From NCBI RefSeq assembly GCF_029960645.1, contig NZ_JASBQY010000004.1, positions 186,001-250,000 on the forward strand: a DNA stretch of 64,000 nucleotides, written 5' to 3'. Shown one piece after another: positions 1 to 6,412 of this stretch. The notes beneath the pieces were generated by a model. The model worked only from the letters and a program-made list of their open reading frames with translations. It made no database searches and was not told where the DNA came from. The DNA comes from Arthrobacter sp. AL12. GTDB taxonomy: Bacteria > Actinomycetota > Actinomycetes > Actinomycetales > Micrococcaceae. A program made the position numbers and the translations under genes. Positions within the stretch are counted from its first letter, which is position 1. Each line of letters opens with the position of its first letter.

Positions 1-6
1 AATAAA

Positions 7-108
7 ATGGCTATGATTTGTGAAAACTGCGGGATGCTAACCGAGCCGTACAATGATGGTGGCTGTGAGTTTGGCGGACATTCAGTGCTGCAAGAGAGGA
101 AAGACTAG
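7..108 (+). CDS. Small Cys-containing protein, 33 aa (phage-type)
   Basis: The predicted peptide begins MAMICENCGML, so it has one Cys-x-x-Cys pair near the N-terminus and a further Cys near residue 20, suggesting a miniature zinc-binding knuckle. The start could be the ATG at 7, the ATG at 13, or lie upstream of the window. The stop codon abuts the next ATG at 109, the packed arrangement typical of phage early genes. Function is not recognisable. Confidence 0.4.
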   Translation: MAMICENCGMLTEPYNDGGCEFGGHSVLQERKD

Positions 109-210
109 ATGAGCGATCAGGTACTATTCACCGTCATGGCAGTACTCTCTTTCGCAAGCATCGGGGTGGCTTTGTGGGCTATGCAGGATAACGGAGGGCG
201 GCGGCGATGA
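109..210 (+). CDS. Small single-span membrane protein, 33 aa
   Basis: A GAGAGGA ribosome binding site lies about 9 bases before the ATG. The peptide has one hydrophobic stretch (residues 5-24, rich in Val, Leu, Ala and Ile) followed by a short basic tail ending in Arg-Arg-Arg, as in one-span inner-membrane peptides with the C-terminus in the cytoplasm. It directly follows the previous ORF and overlaps the next one by four bases. Function unknown. Confidence 0.4.
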   Translation: MSDQVLFTVMAVLSFASIGVALWAMQDNGGRRR

Positions 211-269
211 CCCCTCCCGAAGTTCCCTACGAAATATTAGAAGTTCCAATAAAGACCTTGAATAAATAG
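207..269 (+). CDS. Very small ORF, 20 aa, translationally coupled
   Basis: The ATG overlaps the stop of the preceding membrane peptide as ATGA, and a GGAGGG motif lies about 10 bases upstream. Both signs support translation, but 20 residues are too few for any family assignment. It could be a leader peptide or the decayed start of a longer gene. Confidence 0.25.
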   Translation: MTPPEVPYEILEVPIKTLNK

Positions 270-297
270 CAGATTGCTTCATAATGTGCGGCAGAAG

Positions 298-417
298 ATG
301 AACAGTTTACAGAAGCTAAGAATTTACTACGAATGGCAAGAGTCAGACGATCACCACGATGCGTCTAAAGCCCGTATCAAAGCGAAGAAGAAAATGAGTA
401 GCAAGTTGCCCGACTAA
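298..417 (+). CDS. Small basic hypothetical protein, 39 aa
   Basis: The peptide starts MNSLQKLRIYYEWQ and has a Lys-rich C-terminal half (five Lys and one Arg within ten residues). An in-frame GTG at 286 would add four residues; neither start has a strong ribosome binding site. Its place in the same-strand run of tiny ORFs argues for a phage gene, but no family is recognised. Confidence 0.3.
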   Translation: MNSLQKLRIYYEWQESDDHHDASKARIKAKKKMSSKLPD

Positions 418-485
418 GTTCGCTTAGGACCAACGCGTTAGACCGAGTACCAATTCTGCTGGTACGGCAACCTTACCCTCGCACC

Positions 486-590
486 TTGCACGCTCATCTC
501 TACTGCCGGTGCGGTCATGGCGGCAGCTACGAATCCCCAGTATGTCCTAGAGACATCGACCCAACGGAGATGAGCAACAGAATTTATTAA
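486..590 (+). CDS. Small Cys-rich peptide, about 34 aa, start uncertain
   Basis: The frame ending with TAA at 588-590 encodes a peptide with C-x-C-G-H and V-C-P motifs (three Cys and several His), which looks like a small metal-binding protein rather than random sequence. Only a TTG at 486 is available as a start close by and it lacks a ribosome binding site; the open frame reaches back to 402. The gene may therefore be a remnant. The interval 418-485 otherwise shows nothing. Confidence 0.22.
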   Translation: MHAHLYCRCGHGGSYESPVCPRDIDPTEMSNRIY

Positions 591-600
591 AGGAGGTGAT
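589..600 (+). promoter_or_regulatory. Near-perfect Shine-Dalgarno site for the PD-(D/E)XK gene
   Basis: The 12 bases AAAGGAGGTGAT are an uninterrupted complement of the 16S rRNA 3' end. They stand two bases before the GTG at 603 and fix that codon as the start of the nuclease gene despite an overlapping ATG in another frame at 599. Confidence 0.7.
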
Positions 601-602
601 GC

Positions 603-1139
603 GTGAGTGTCTCAAGCGAAAAAGGAAAGACCTTAGAGAACGAAGTAGCCAAGCTACTCAAGAAGAAGCTCGGCGCACGAGTATCCAGGGACAAGCGCAG
701 CGGCGCTGGCTCCCACCAGAAGATGGACCTCAATGACTACTTCCAGGACACTCCACTAGACATCGAGTGCAAGAATCACAAGGCGATCAAGATAAAGGAG
801 TGGTTCAGGCAGGCAGTAGCCGGCTCCGGTATCGGCCGCATTCCAACCGTCGTGTTTACATCCGATGATGAAGTGCTTGCAACCGTCCGCTTCAGTGACC
901 TAGTAGACCTCGTAGCTGAGACACAGCAGCATCGCGTAGAGATCAAACGCCTCAAAGAACCCGTACTCATGACAGGTGCGGGAGCGATCATCACCCCAGC
1001 CGACATCAAAGCCGGCCCGGCCCGTGACCAGTGGACCGAGTGTCGCGGCGGCAACATGGTGAGCCCTGGCGAGAAGAAGTGTCTGGTCAAGACCTGCACC
1101 GTTTGCCAGAACAAGAAGGTAAAGAAGGTCAAAAAGTAA
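603..1139 (+). CDS. PD-(D/E)XK nuclease / Holliday-junction-resolvase-like phage protein
   Basis: This 178-residue protein has the layout of small PD-(D/E)XK nucleases of the Hjc/phage endonuclease type. An N-terminal Glu lies in GKTLENEVAKLL (about residues 8-19), an Asp in QKMDLNDYF (about 39-47), and the catalytic Glu-x-Lys in LDIECKNHK (about 52-60). These residues normally bind the metal for phosphodiester cleavage. The C-terminus has Cys residues (ECRGG, CLVKTCTVC) followed by a Lys-rich tail, suggesting a zinc-binding, DNA-contacting extension. The GTG start is set by a very strong ribosome binding site. In phages such enzymes resolve branched DNA or act in replication and recombination. 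The fold is well supported; the exact substrate is not known. Confidence 0.7.
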   Translation: MSVSSEKGKTLENEVAKLLKKKLGARVSRDKRSGAGSHQKMDLNDYFQDTPLDIECKNHKAIKIKEWFRQAVAGSGIGRIPTVVFTSDDEVLATVRFSDLVDLVAETQQHRVEIKRLKEPVLMTGAGAIITPADIKAGPARDQWTECRGGNMVSPGEKKCLVKTCTVCQNKKVKKVKK

Positions 1140-1203
1140 GCCCAATCGTGGGTAGAAATCTGTGGCTAACACTGGCTGCAGAAACCGCCCATGATTGGAA
1201 GTG

Positions 1204-1695
1204 ATGAGCGTGATCCACGCGATACTCGTTCCCGCAGATGAGGAACGCCCACTCTATGAAGTAGCCATCGACAGCCTCACTGGTATGCAAGCTGCTGTTG
1301 GCGGACTCATTGAAGTGCTGGACATCGACCGTCCCGAAGCCACCCTCATCCTCAACGAGGAAGGCAAGCTGCTGGGGCTACCTATGAACCGTCGAGCAAC
1401 CTTGCTGCTTTGGGTCCACCTCACCCGCTGGCGAGGTCACGATGCCCTGGCTGGTGACGTTCTCATTGTCGGCAGGCCCGACGATGACGGCAATATGCAG
1501 GACGTGCCACGCGAGCTGGTAGACCTGCTCTTCAAGACCAAGGAGTACAAATACGAAGTCACCACGTTCGATAGCCTGACGACCTGGAGCGGAAACCAGC
1601 GTCGCTATGATGACTGGGTGTCTGCCTACAACGACGGTTTGGCACTGGCTTCAAGGTGGTTCGCCGTCAACGATGTGCGTGTTGTCTCTGCCTGA
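1204..1695 (+). CDS. DUF3846 domain protein
   Basis: The 163-residue protein matches DUF3846 proteins found in actinobacterial plasmids, phages and integrative elements. Diagnostic stretches are SVIHAILVPADEERP at the N-terminus, LQAAVGGLIE-type sequence at about residue 27 (here MQAAVGGLIEVL), LNEEGKLLGLPMNRRAT in the middle and GDVLIVGRPDDDG before the C-terminal third. The molecular role of the family is unknown; it usually sits among replication and transfer genes. The ATG at 1204 gives the family-typical start; a TTG at 1195 is the other option. The C-terminal 50 residues (from about 115) are more divergent. It is followed by a hairpin shared with the convergent HNH gene. Confidence 0.75.
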   Translation: MSVIHAILVPADEERPLYEVAIDSLTGMQAAVGGLIEVLDIDRPEATLILNEEGKLLGLPMNRRATLLLWVHLTRWRGHDALAGDVLIVGRPDDDGNMQDVPRELVDLLFKTKEYKYEVTTFDSLTTWSGNQRRYDDWVSAYNDGLALASRWFAVNDVRVVSA

Positions 1696-1705
1696 ATCAT
1701 GGGAT

Positions 1706-1727
1706 GGCCGCTACTGACGTAGCGGCC
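1706..1727. terminator. Hairpin between convergent DUF3846 and HNH genes
   Basis: GGCCGCTAC pairs perfectly with GTAGCGGCC around a TGAC tetraloop. There is no long T-run on either side, so termination would be weak, but its place 10 bases after one stop codon and 10 before the other suits a bidirectional terminator. Confidence 0.5.
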
Positions 1728-1736
1728 GTCTCAATC

Positions 1737-2285
1737 CTATACATAATCGAAATTGCTGTAGGCGTGATCCCCGAATAATGAAAGCGCCCACTGGTCGTAG
1801 TGCCACGCAGCCTCATCTGCGCTCACAAACGTCCCTATGCGGATATTCCTATCATTACAACTTATGGATGCAGCATATTTGCCGTTCATCTCCTTGCAAA
1901 CACCTTTGAATCCAGACTTATTTCCCTTCCGAGGACCTGAATTATGGAGATTCATCGCGTGGGTGACTACGCGTAAGTTGATTCTTCGATTGTCGGATTG
2001 CTTCCTATTTATATGATCGACTATCTCTGAAGGGTTGAGTTCTCGCCCCAAGCAAGTCTCCATAATGGTTCGGTGCATTAGAATGCGTGCCTTACCTGCT
2101 CCCTGACGCACAGCGTAACCCTGCCTATCAACTGTCCAGTTGTATTTCGAGAGATAACTGTCCCGTGGATCTACTGCAATCAATACCCCCTTAGCGGTGT
2201 CTATGAATCCCTTCACGTCCCGTCGTACATACCTCGGCCTATTTGTTCCGCGCCGGTGTCCACAAGTCGCACATATATCTGACAT
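1737..2285 (-). CDS. HNH endonuclease with AP2-like DNA-binding domain (homing type)
   Basis: The 182-residue protein starts at an ATG preceded by GGAAGGAGGATTC; a longer in-frame start at 2312 lacks this. The N-terminus carries CATCGHRR, followed by a central HNH module: MHRTIMETCLGRELNPSEIVDHINRK-type sequence, with the first His pair in VDHINR and N-R-R-x-N-L-R downstream. The C-terminal third (SGFKGVCKEMNGKY onward) resembles the AP2/ERF-like DNA-binding module of homing endonucleases. Such enzymes cut at long target sites and spread their own gene. It lies antisense to its neighbours, between the end of the + strand gene run and a + strand terminator, as expected for an inserted selfish gene. 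Confidence 0.85.
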   Translation of the reverse strand: MSDICATCGHRRGTNRPRYVRRDVKGFIDTAKGVLIAVDPRDSYLSKYNWTVDRQGYAVRQGAGKARILMHRTIMETCLGRELNPSEIVDHINRKQSDNRRINLRVVTHAMNLHNSGPRKGNKSGFKGVCKEMNGKYAASISCNDRNIRIGTFVSADEAAWHYDQWALSLFGDHAYSNFDYV

Positions 2286-2333
2286 GAATCCTCCTTCCCG
2301 ATAGGAGGCCATTGCTTTATAATAGAGCTATGA

Positions 2334-2357
2334 CCCCGAATGCACTCGGGGTTTTTT
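2334..2357 (+). terminator. Rho-independent terminator, + strand
   Basis: CCCCGA and TCGGGG form a six-pair stem around a six-base loop, followed directly by TTTTTT. Its orientation suits the + strand gene run 7-1695, although the HNH gene now lies between. Confidence 0.6.
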
Positions 2358-2398
2358 AGTTGTATTGCTATTATCTCATTTATCGTCATATGTTAAAA

Positions 2399-2441
2399 GA
2401 CCCCGCATCTCAGAGATTTACTCAATCTGAGATGCGGGGTC
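2399..2441 (-). terminator. Strong terminator hairpin, 16 perfect pairs
   Basis: GACCCCGCATCTCAGA (2399-2414) and its exact reverse complement (2426-2441) enclose an 11-base loop. On the minus strand the stem is followed by TTTTAACA, so it should end transcription of the small gene at 2486-2782. It may also act on the + strand. Confidence 0.8.
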
Positions 2442-2485
2442 GCTTTGATGGTGATTTCTCACCGTAGATGTGGATCACCTCCAGG

Positions 2486-2782
2486 TCAGGAAGCCTTCGG
2501 CGTGAAACCGTTCCGTCGTCCTCGAATCGAATCGGCTTTCGCCAGAACGTCCGCTGACACTACCTTGTCGAAATCAGCCTTCGAGACGATGATCTCTTCG
2601 CTGGTTCCATCAGGTTGCCGCAGCTCAAGTTCAACTACGTTGGTCACTCGCTTGAGGCCAGCCAGTTCTTCAGCTTTCGCGTCGAACAACTTACCTTCGC
2701 TACGTACAACGACAGTCACCACCTGATCGTCCTCGACGATTTCGCCGCTGATGTCGCTGGTGCGGATCGACTTGTAACCCAT
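2486..2782 (-). CDS. Hypothetical phage-type protein, 98 aa
   Basis: The protein begins MGYKSIRTSDISGE and is acidic in its first half and basic at the C-terminus (SIRGRRNGF). The ATG at 2782 is chosen because GAGGGGGTGAT lies upstream; a longer frame opens at 2821 without such a site. No catalytic motif or membrane segment is visible. Short proteins with this kind of start occur in actinophages, but I cannot assign a function. The gene has its own strong terminator, suggesting monocistronic, possibly high, expression in the lysogenic or resident state. Confidence 0.6.
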   Translation of the reverse strand: MGYKSIRTSDISGEIVEDDQVVTVVVRSEGKLFDAKAEELAGLKRVTNVVELELRQPDGTSEEIIVSKADFDKVVSADVLAKADSIRGRRNGFTPKAS

Positions 2783-2883
2783 ATCTATCACCCCCTCATA
2801 GGGATAGGTGCTAGTAATCACTGGTTGCGATTACTTCTGCCGATGAGTATGAGGGAATGCTATTTATTGTCAATACGAGAATT

Positions 2884-2891
2884 GATATACT
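2884..2891 (+). promoter_or_regulatory. Extended -10 promoter giving a leaderless mRNA
   Basis: The bases TGATATACT form an extended -10 element (TGnTATACT). A start of transcription six to eight bases downstream falls at or next to the ATG at 2900, so the transcript would have no 5' leader. No good -35 at 17 bases is seen (TTTATT is the best), which fits extended -10 promoters. Confidence 0.5.
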
Positions 2892-2899
2892 AGACAAGA

Positions 2900-3022
2900 A
2901 TGAAGAAGTTTGATCTCGGCGCTTACATAAAGAAGTCCACTAAAACCAGTGGCGTTTCATTGAAAGTATCTAAAGCTGCAACACTTCTTGCTATTAGAAC
3001 CCTGATGACAATGAAATCCTAG
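2900..3022 (+). CDS. Small basic protein, 40 aa, leaderless
   Basis: The peptide starts MKKFDLGAYIKKSTK and is strongly basic, with a middle segment (VSLKVSKAATLLAIRTLM) that could form an amphipathic helix. There is no ribosome binding site, but an extended -10 promoter sits nine bases upstream, so translation would start on a leaderless message as is common in actinobacteria. The stop lies two bases from the stop of the convergent TIR gene. It is not a recognised family; it could be a small regulator or antitoxin-like partner of the TIR protein, which is inference from position only. Confidence 0.4.
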   Translation: MKKFDLGAYIKKSTKTSGVSLKVSKAATLLAIRTLMTMKS

Positions 3023-3024
3023 GA

Positions 3025-3951
3025 TCACAAGTGCGTTGGATCTTCGTCTGGCTCGTCACTCATCGTCAGTAAGTATTCAAAGTTCACGGGATGCGCAACT
3101 GCTTTCGCCGCATCTGACAAGGCACGCTTCACCTCGTCGGGTAGCAAGTCAGCCGAATAGACGACATAGTTGCGCGAATCTACCCTCTCGACGTGAACAC
3201 GGTTGTTGAAACCACGAGCAATGAGGCTGCTGTTGGCGACAGCTTCCAGCTTGGCGCGTAGACCAGCCGTCTGTTCTGAGAACGAGCCATAGGCGAGGGT
3301 GGATTTCCGATCCAGCACTTCATCCAGGCTGTCGATAGTAGTACTAGCTGCCGCCCGCTGCTCTTCGGCGATCTTGAGAACCGTCTGATGTATGTCTTCC
3401 AGCTTTCTGTCAACATCACTCATCCGCGCTTTGTATGCATAGTTGTTCTTAGCGATGCGGTCAATGATGGTCTCCATCTTCGGCCACTGCGTAAGAAACG
3501 ACTCCTCCAGGACGGCGGCGTTGATGGGCGTTGCTCGCGCTTTATTGAGCGATTCAATGAGCTTGCGGACCTCTGCCTGCCGAGTCGAACGATGCGTGAT
3601 GATCCTCGAGTGGAAGTTCCTGAGAGGGCTCTGTACGTCCGACATCTCCAAATCGATGAGCAGCGGAACTACGCGGGATTCGTGATTAATGGACTTCCAA
3701 AGAGCTCCTGCTTCGTAGTTGATCCATGGTTTCGCCTGGTTCTCGGCGGTGGTGCAGATGATCCCATACTTCGTCTGGTCAAGCTGCCGGTGGATGTCCT
3801 GCATCGACATCGTGCCTGAATCGATGTCCGCGTCACTCACCCACGGGGCAAGGTCATGTATCACGAACGGTAGCCAGTCACGGAGCTCCAACGCGAAATC
3901 TTTCGCCTTTTCACCAGACCAACTAATAAAGACCTTCAAGACCCACCCCAT
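3025..3951 (-). CDS. TIR-domain protein, candidate NAD-cleaving defence effector
   Basis: Residues 1 to about 150 form a bacterial TIR domain: KVFISWSGEKAKDFA at the start (the beta-A strand and box-1 loop), WVSDADIDSGTMS after the first helix, TKYGIICTTAENQAKPWINYEAGAL in the middle, where the Glu of YEAGAL is the position of the catalytic glutamate in TIR NADases. A predicted coiled coil (about 165-200, DVDRKLEDIHQTVLKIAEEQ) leads to a C-terminal domain of unknown type. Bacterial TIR proteins cleave NAD+ or make cyclic ADP-ribose signals in anti-phage systems. The gene is the last one before the island border. The annotated ATG has no clear ribosome binding site; a TTG four codons on, preceded by GGGGTGGG, gives the typical start (M)KVFISWSG. 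No sensor partner such as a Thoeris SIR2 or Argonaute is adjacent. Confidence 0.85.
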   Translation of the reverse strand: MGWVLKVFISWSGEKAKDFALELRDWLPFVIHDLAPWVSDADIDSGTMSMQDIHRQLDQTKYGIICTTAENQAKPWINYEAGALWKSINHESRVVPLLIDLEMSDVQSPLRNFHSRIITHRSTRQAEVRKLIESLNKARATPINAAVLEESFLTQWPKMETIIDRIAKNNYAYKARMSDVDRKLEDIHQTVLKIAEEQRAAASTTIDSLDEVLDRKSTLAYGSFSEQTAGLRAKLEAVANSSLIARGFNNRVHVERVDSRNYVVYSADLLPDEVKRALSDAAKAVAHPVNFEYLLTMSDEPDEDPTHL

Positions 3952-4095
3952 GCTCGCTCTGAATACTCAGGTAAGAGTACCAACGAGTCAGCTCTAGTTC
4001 TGCCTGATCTATGGCGAAGCCGCAGAGTGGATCGTAACTGCAGATGGGCTCTTCTCCGCACGTCTCGACACTCTCGGCTCCCCCGCTGTCAGGTG

Positions 4096-5079
4096 TCACC
4101 GTTGACCGCTCGGTGTGGTGTGCCATAGATTTGACGCCTCGTCGAGGAACAGCACCCCGCGGTGGGCCCGGGATGCGGCCCCGGGCCTCGGCAGCCCTGA
4201 ACCACCTCCGATGATAGCCGCCGGAGTGGCCGTGTGATGCGGGTTCTCGTACGGGGGCCTGCGCACAAGCTGCAGCGACGCCGAGGTCAGCGAGCAGAGC
4301 GAATGGATGGCCGTCACTTCCATGGCCTCGGCGTCACCGAGGTCCGGCAGGAGCCCGGGCAGCCGTTCGGCCAGCATCGTTTTTCCCGCACCCGGAGGTC
4401 CTGTCAGCAGCAGGTGGTGGGCGCCGGCGGCGGCGACTTCCAGTGCCCGCCGGGCGTCCCCCTGCCCGGAGACGTCGCGCATGTCCGGCGGCGAACAGGG
4501 CAACGTCTCAGCTCCGTCCCCCGGTTCGCCCAGGTCAGGGGCGGGGTCGAAGTCGAGCGCCAGATCCCGCGGATCGGCGCCAAAATCGAAGGCCAGCCGG
4601 GCCAGCGTGGTGTACCCCTGCACCCGGGCGCCGGGCACGAGTCCGGCTTCAGCGGCGTTGGCCTGCGCCACGACGACGTCGGGGTAGCCGGCCCGCACCG
4701 CGGCCATCACGGCGGGGAGGACCCCGCGGACCGGCCGCAGCCTGCCGTCCAACCCCAGTTCGGCGATGAAGACTGTCCGCCCGGCGGACCGGACATCGTT
4801 GGAGGCCCGCAGTACGGCCATGGCGATGGCCAGATCGAAGCCGGAGCCTCGTTTGGGCAACGACGCCGGGATGAGGTTGGCCGTGATCTTCCGGCGGCTC
4901 AGTGGAATACCGGAGTTCTGGGCGGCCGAGCGGATCCTTTCCTTGGCCTCGTTGAGCGAAGCGTCGGGCAGCCCCAGGATGATGAACGCCGGCAAGGTCT
5001 GTCCGATGTCGGCCTCCACTTCGACGATGTAGCCGTTCAGCCCCACGAGGGCCACCGCGTAGGTCCGCCCGAGCGCCAC
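4096..5079 (-). pseudogene. comM: ComM/YifB AAA+ ATPase, truncated by island insertion
   Basis: The frame encodes the N-terminal half of a ComM/YifB (Mg-chelatase-like) protein, a hexameric helicase that promotes branch migration during natural transformation. It holds the N-terminal domain (ALGRTYAVALVGLNGY, LIPASLPKRGSGFDLAIA), the Walker A motif TGPPGAGKTMLAERLP (about residue 227) and the Walker B motif GVLFLDEA (about 308-315). The family protein runs to about 500 residues, but here it changes to an unrelated 12-residue tail (SNLWHTTPSGQR) and stops. The remaining AAA+ and C-terminal parts are displaced outside the window. It starts with GTG directly after the yraN stop. The protein lacks sensor and arginine-finger regions, so it is almost surely inactive. 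Confidence 0.9.
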
Positions 5080-5436
5080 CTACCCCACCCCTTTGAGGTG
5101 TTCCACGGCGGGGATGCGGACGCCGTCGTCGAGCACGGCAATCACATCGACCCGGCGCAGCGGCATTCGGAGTTCATGGGCACGGCACCACGCGGAGGCC
5201 AGCCGGTGCAGCCGGGCCAGCTTGTCCGCACCGACGGCTTCGAACGGATGCCCGTACGCGAGGGACTTGCGTGTCTTGACTTCGGCGATGACCAGCGTGT
5301 CGCCGTCGAGCGCGACGATGTCGATTTCACCCTCGGAACACCGCCAGTTGCGGTCCACGATCCGCAGGCCCTGGGCTTTGAGGTAAACGGCCGCGAGTTC
5401 CTCGCCGCGCCGGCCAAGCATGTCTTTTGCTCTCAT
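5080..5436 (-). CDS. yraN: UPF0102 family protein YraN
   Basis: The 118-residue protein has the YraN fold, a PD-(D/E)XK nuclease-like domain: RRGEELAAVYLKAQGL at residues 9-24, GEIDIVALDGDTLVIAEVKTR at 36-56 with the Asp and Glu-x-Lys positions of that superfamily, and a C-terminal RRVDVIAVL strand. Its biochemical role is not settled; genetic context in most bacteria links it to comM and dprA. Its stop TAG is followed immediately by the comM GTG start, so the two were co-translated. The upstream 190 bases to the divergent gene at 5627 hold its promoter, which I could not pin down. Confidence 0.92.
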   Translation of the reverse strand: MRAKDMLGRRGEELAAVYLKAQGLRIVDRNWRCSEGEIDIVALDGDTLVIAEVKTRKSLAYGHPFEAVGADKLARLHRLASAWCRAHELRMPLRRVDVIAVLDDGVRIPAVEHLKGVG

Positions 5437-5626
5437 AAAACCAGCGTGCGCCGCGGCAAGGGGTTGGCACAGGTGTCCAGGACGCTATGTGGGTATCCCT
5501 ATCCGGGCCGGCCGGCAGGGATCCATTCCACCCGAGATTGTCGTGGCCCCGTCGTAGGCTTCAGATGCCGGCACCCACCAGGCCGCCGGCGAACATCATC
5601 AGCTGTTCCCGACCAGGAGGACGAAC

Positions 5627-5980
5627 ATGACCATGAATTCAGCCTGCGAGCCGTGGTGCGACGAGCACAACGGCGCGGCAGGTGAGTGCCTGACCCTGCG
5701 CTGCCTTTACTCCCGCGGGAAGGAACAACCGCTGCAGTCCCCTTCCGCGGAGTTGACCGCCTTGGCCGCGCCGACCAAGGCGCTGCCTGGCTTCCCGGAC
5801 CGGGTCAACACGATTTTCATCGAAGTGAGCTACATCCCCGCTGAGGAGGAACGCCCGGAGATGGTCCTACGCTTTCGGGACATCAGCAGGGACGCGGACT
5901 CAGCCACTCTCAGCACAACAGCCGCCGGCCTGCGGCAGCTGCACGCCAACCTTGGGGTCTTTCTCCGGGACCTCGAATAG
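5627..5980 (+). CDS. Hypothetical protein of DUF6907 type, 117 aa
   Basis: Starts at an ATG six to eight bases after CAGGAGGACG. The N-terminus has CEPWCDEH, then E-C-L-T-L-R-C, a Cys/His arrangement like that of the actinobacterial DUF6907 family, suggesting a small zinc-binding head. The rest (IFIEVSYIPAEEERP, LRFRDISRDADSATLS, a Leu-rich C-terminal helix) has no catalytic signature. It is transcribed divergently from yraN and convergent with the DUF2469 gene. Function is unknown. Confidence 0.65.
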   Translation: MTMNSACEPWCDEHNGAAGECLTLRCLYSRGKEQPLQSPSAELTALAAPTKALPGFPDRVNTIFIEVSYIPAEEERPEMVLRFRDISRDADSATLSTTAAGLRQLHANLGVFLRDLE

Positions 5981-6000
5981 CCGGCCCGGGGTTCGCCGGG

Positions 6001-6327
6001 TCAGTTTCCGAGATCCCCGGCCTTGGGCAGGGCGAGTTCCTCGCTGCGCGGCAGTTCTTCGACGTTGACGTCCTTGAAGGTGATCACGCGGACGCTCTTG
6101 ACGAAGCGGGCGGAGCGGTAGACGTCCCAGACCCAGGCGTCCTGCAGCGTCAGGTCGAAATAGACCTCGCCGTCGGCGCTGCGGGCCTGCAGGTCAACGT
6201 GGTTGGCCAGATAGAAACGCCGCTCGGTCTCGACCACATAGCTGAACAGCCCGACAACATCGCGGTATTCGCGGTAGAGCTGCAGCTCCATGTCGGTCTC
6301 ATAGTTTTCAAGGTCCTCGGCACTCAT
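6001..6327 (-). CDS. DUF2469 family protein
   Basis: A 108-residue actinobacterial core protein of unknown function, recognised by MSAEDLENYETDMELQLYRE and YVVETERRFYLANHVDL. The family is restricted to Actinobacteria and always lies next to rnhB, as here (Rv2901c in Mycobacterium tuberculosis). The ATG at 6327 gives the conserved family start; an upstream in-frame start at 6366 would add 13 residues without support. The acidic N-terminus and aromatic-rich core suggest a soluble protein. Confidence 0.88.
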   Translation of the reverse strand: MSAEDLENYETDMELQLYREYRDVVGLFSYVVETERRFYLANHVDLQARSADGEVYFDLTLQDAWVWDVYRSARFVKSVRVITFKDVNVEELPRSEELALPKAGDLGN

Positions 6328-6412
6328 GGTTCCATCTTGCACCATCCGGCGAGCCCCGTGCGCCACAGCCGTCCCTGGCGCCGCTGCCGTCCGGGCGCGA
6401 ACGGTGCTGACC

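Larger units (their letters stand above)
1..4134. mobile_element. Right end of a phage-like genomic island inserted in comM
   Basis: This stretch is visibly lower in GC than the rest of the window and carries tiny overlapping ORFs, a PD-(D/E)XK nuclease, an HNH-AP2 endonuclease and a TIR protein, none of them part of the conserved actinobacterial gene order. Its right border is placed at about 4134, where the comM reading frame stops matching the family directly after the codons for FLDEA. The left end and the second half of comM lie outside the window. No integrase, transposase or inverted terminal repeat is visible, so whether it is a prophage, an integrative element or a transposon is open; a phage-derived element is the most likely. 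Confidence 0.7.

Noticed and set aside
3923-4126. 67-residue minus-strand ORF upstream of the TIR gene
   Set aside because: It starts in the comM tail at the junction, has no ribosome binding site, overlaps the TIR start and shows no family features; more likely chance.
4234-5685. Long + strand ORF (483 codons) opposite comM and yraN
   Set aside because: Pro/Gly/Arg/His-rich composition typical of the antisense of high-GC genes; comM and yraN are clearly real on the other strand.
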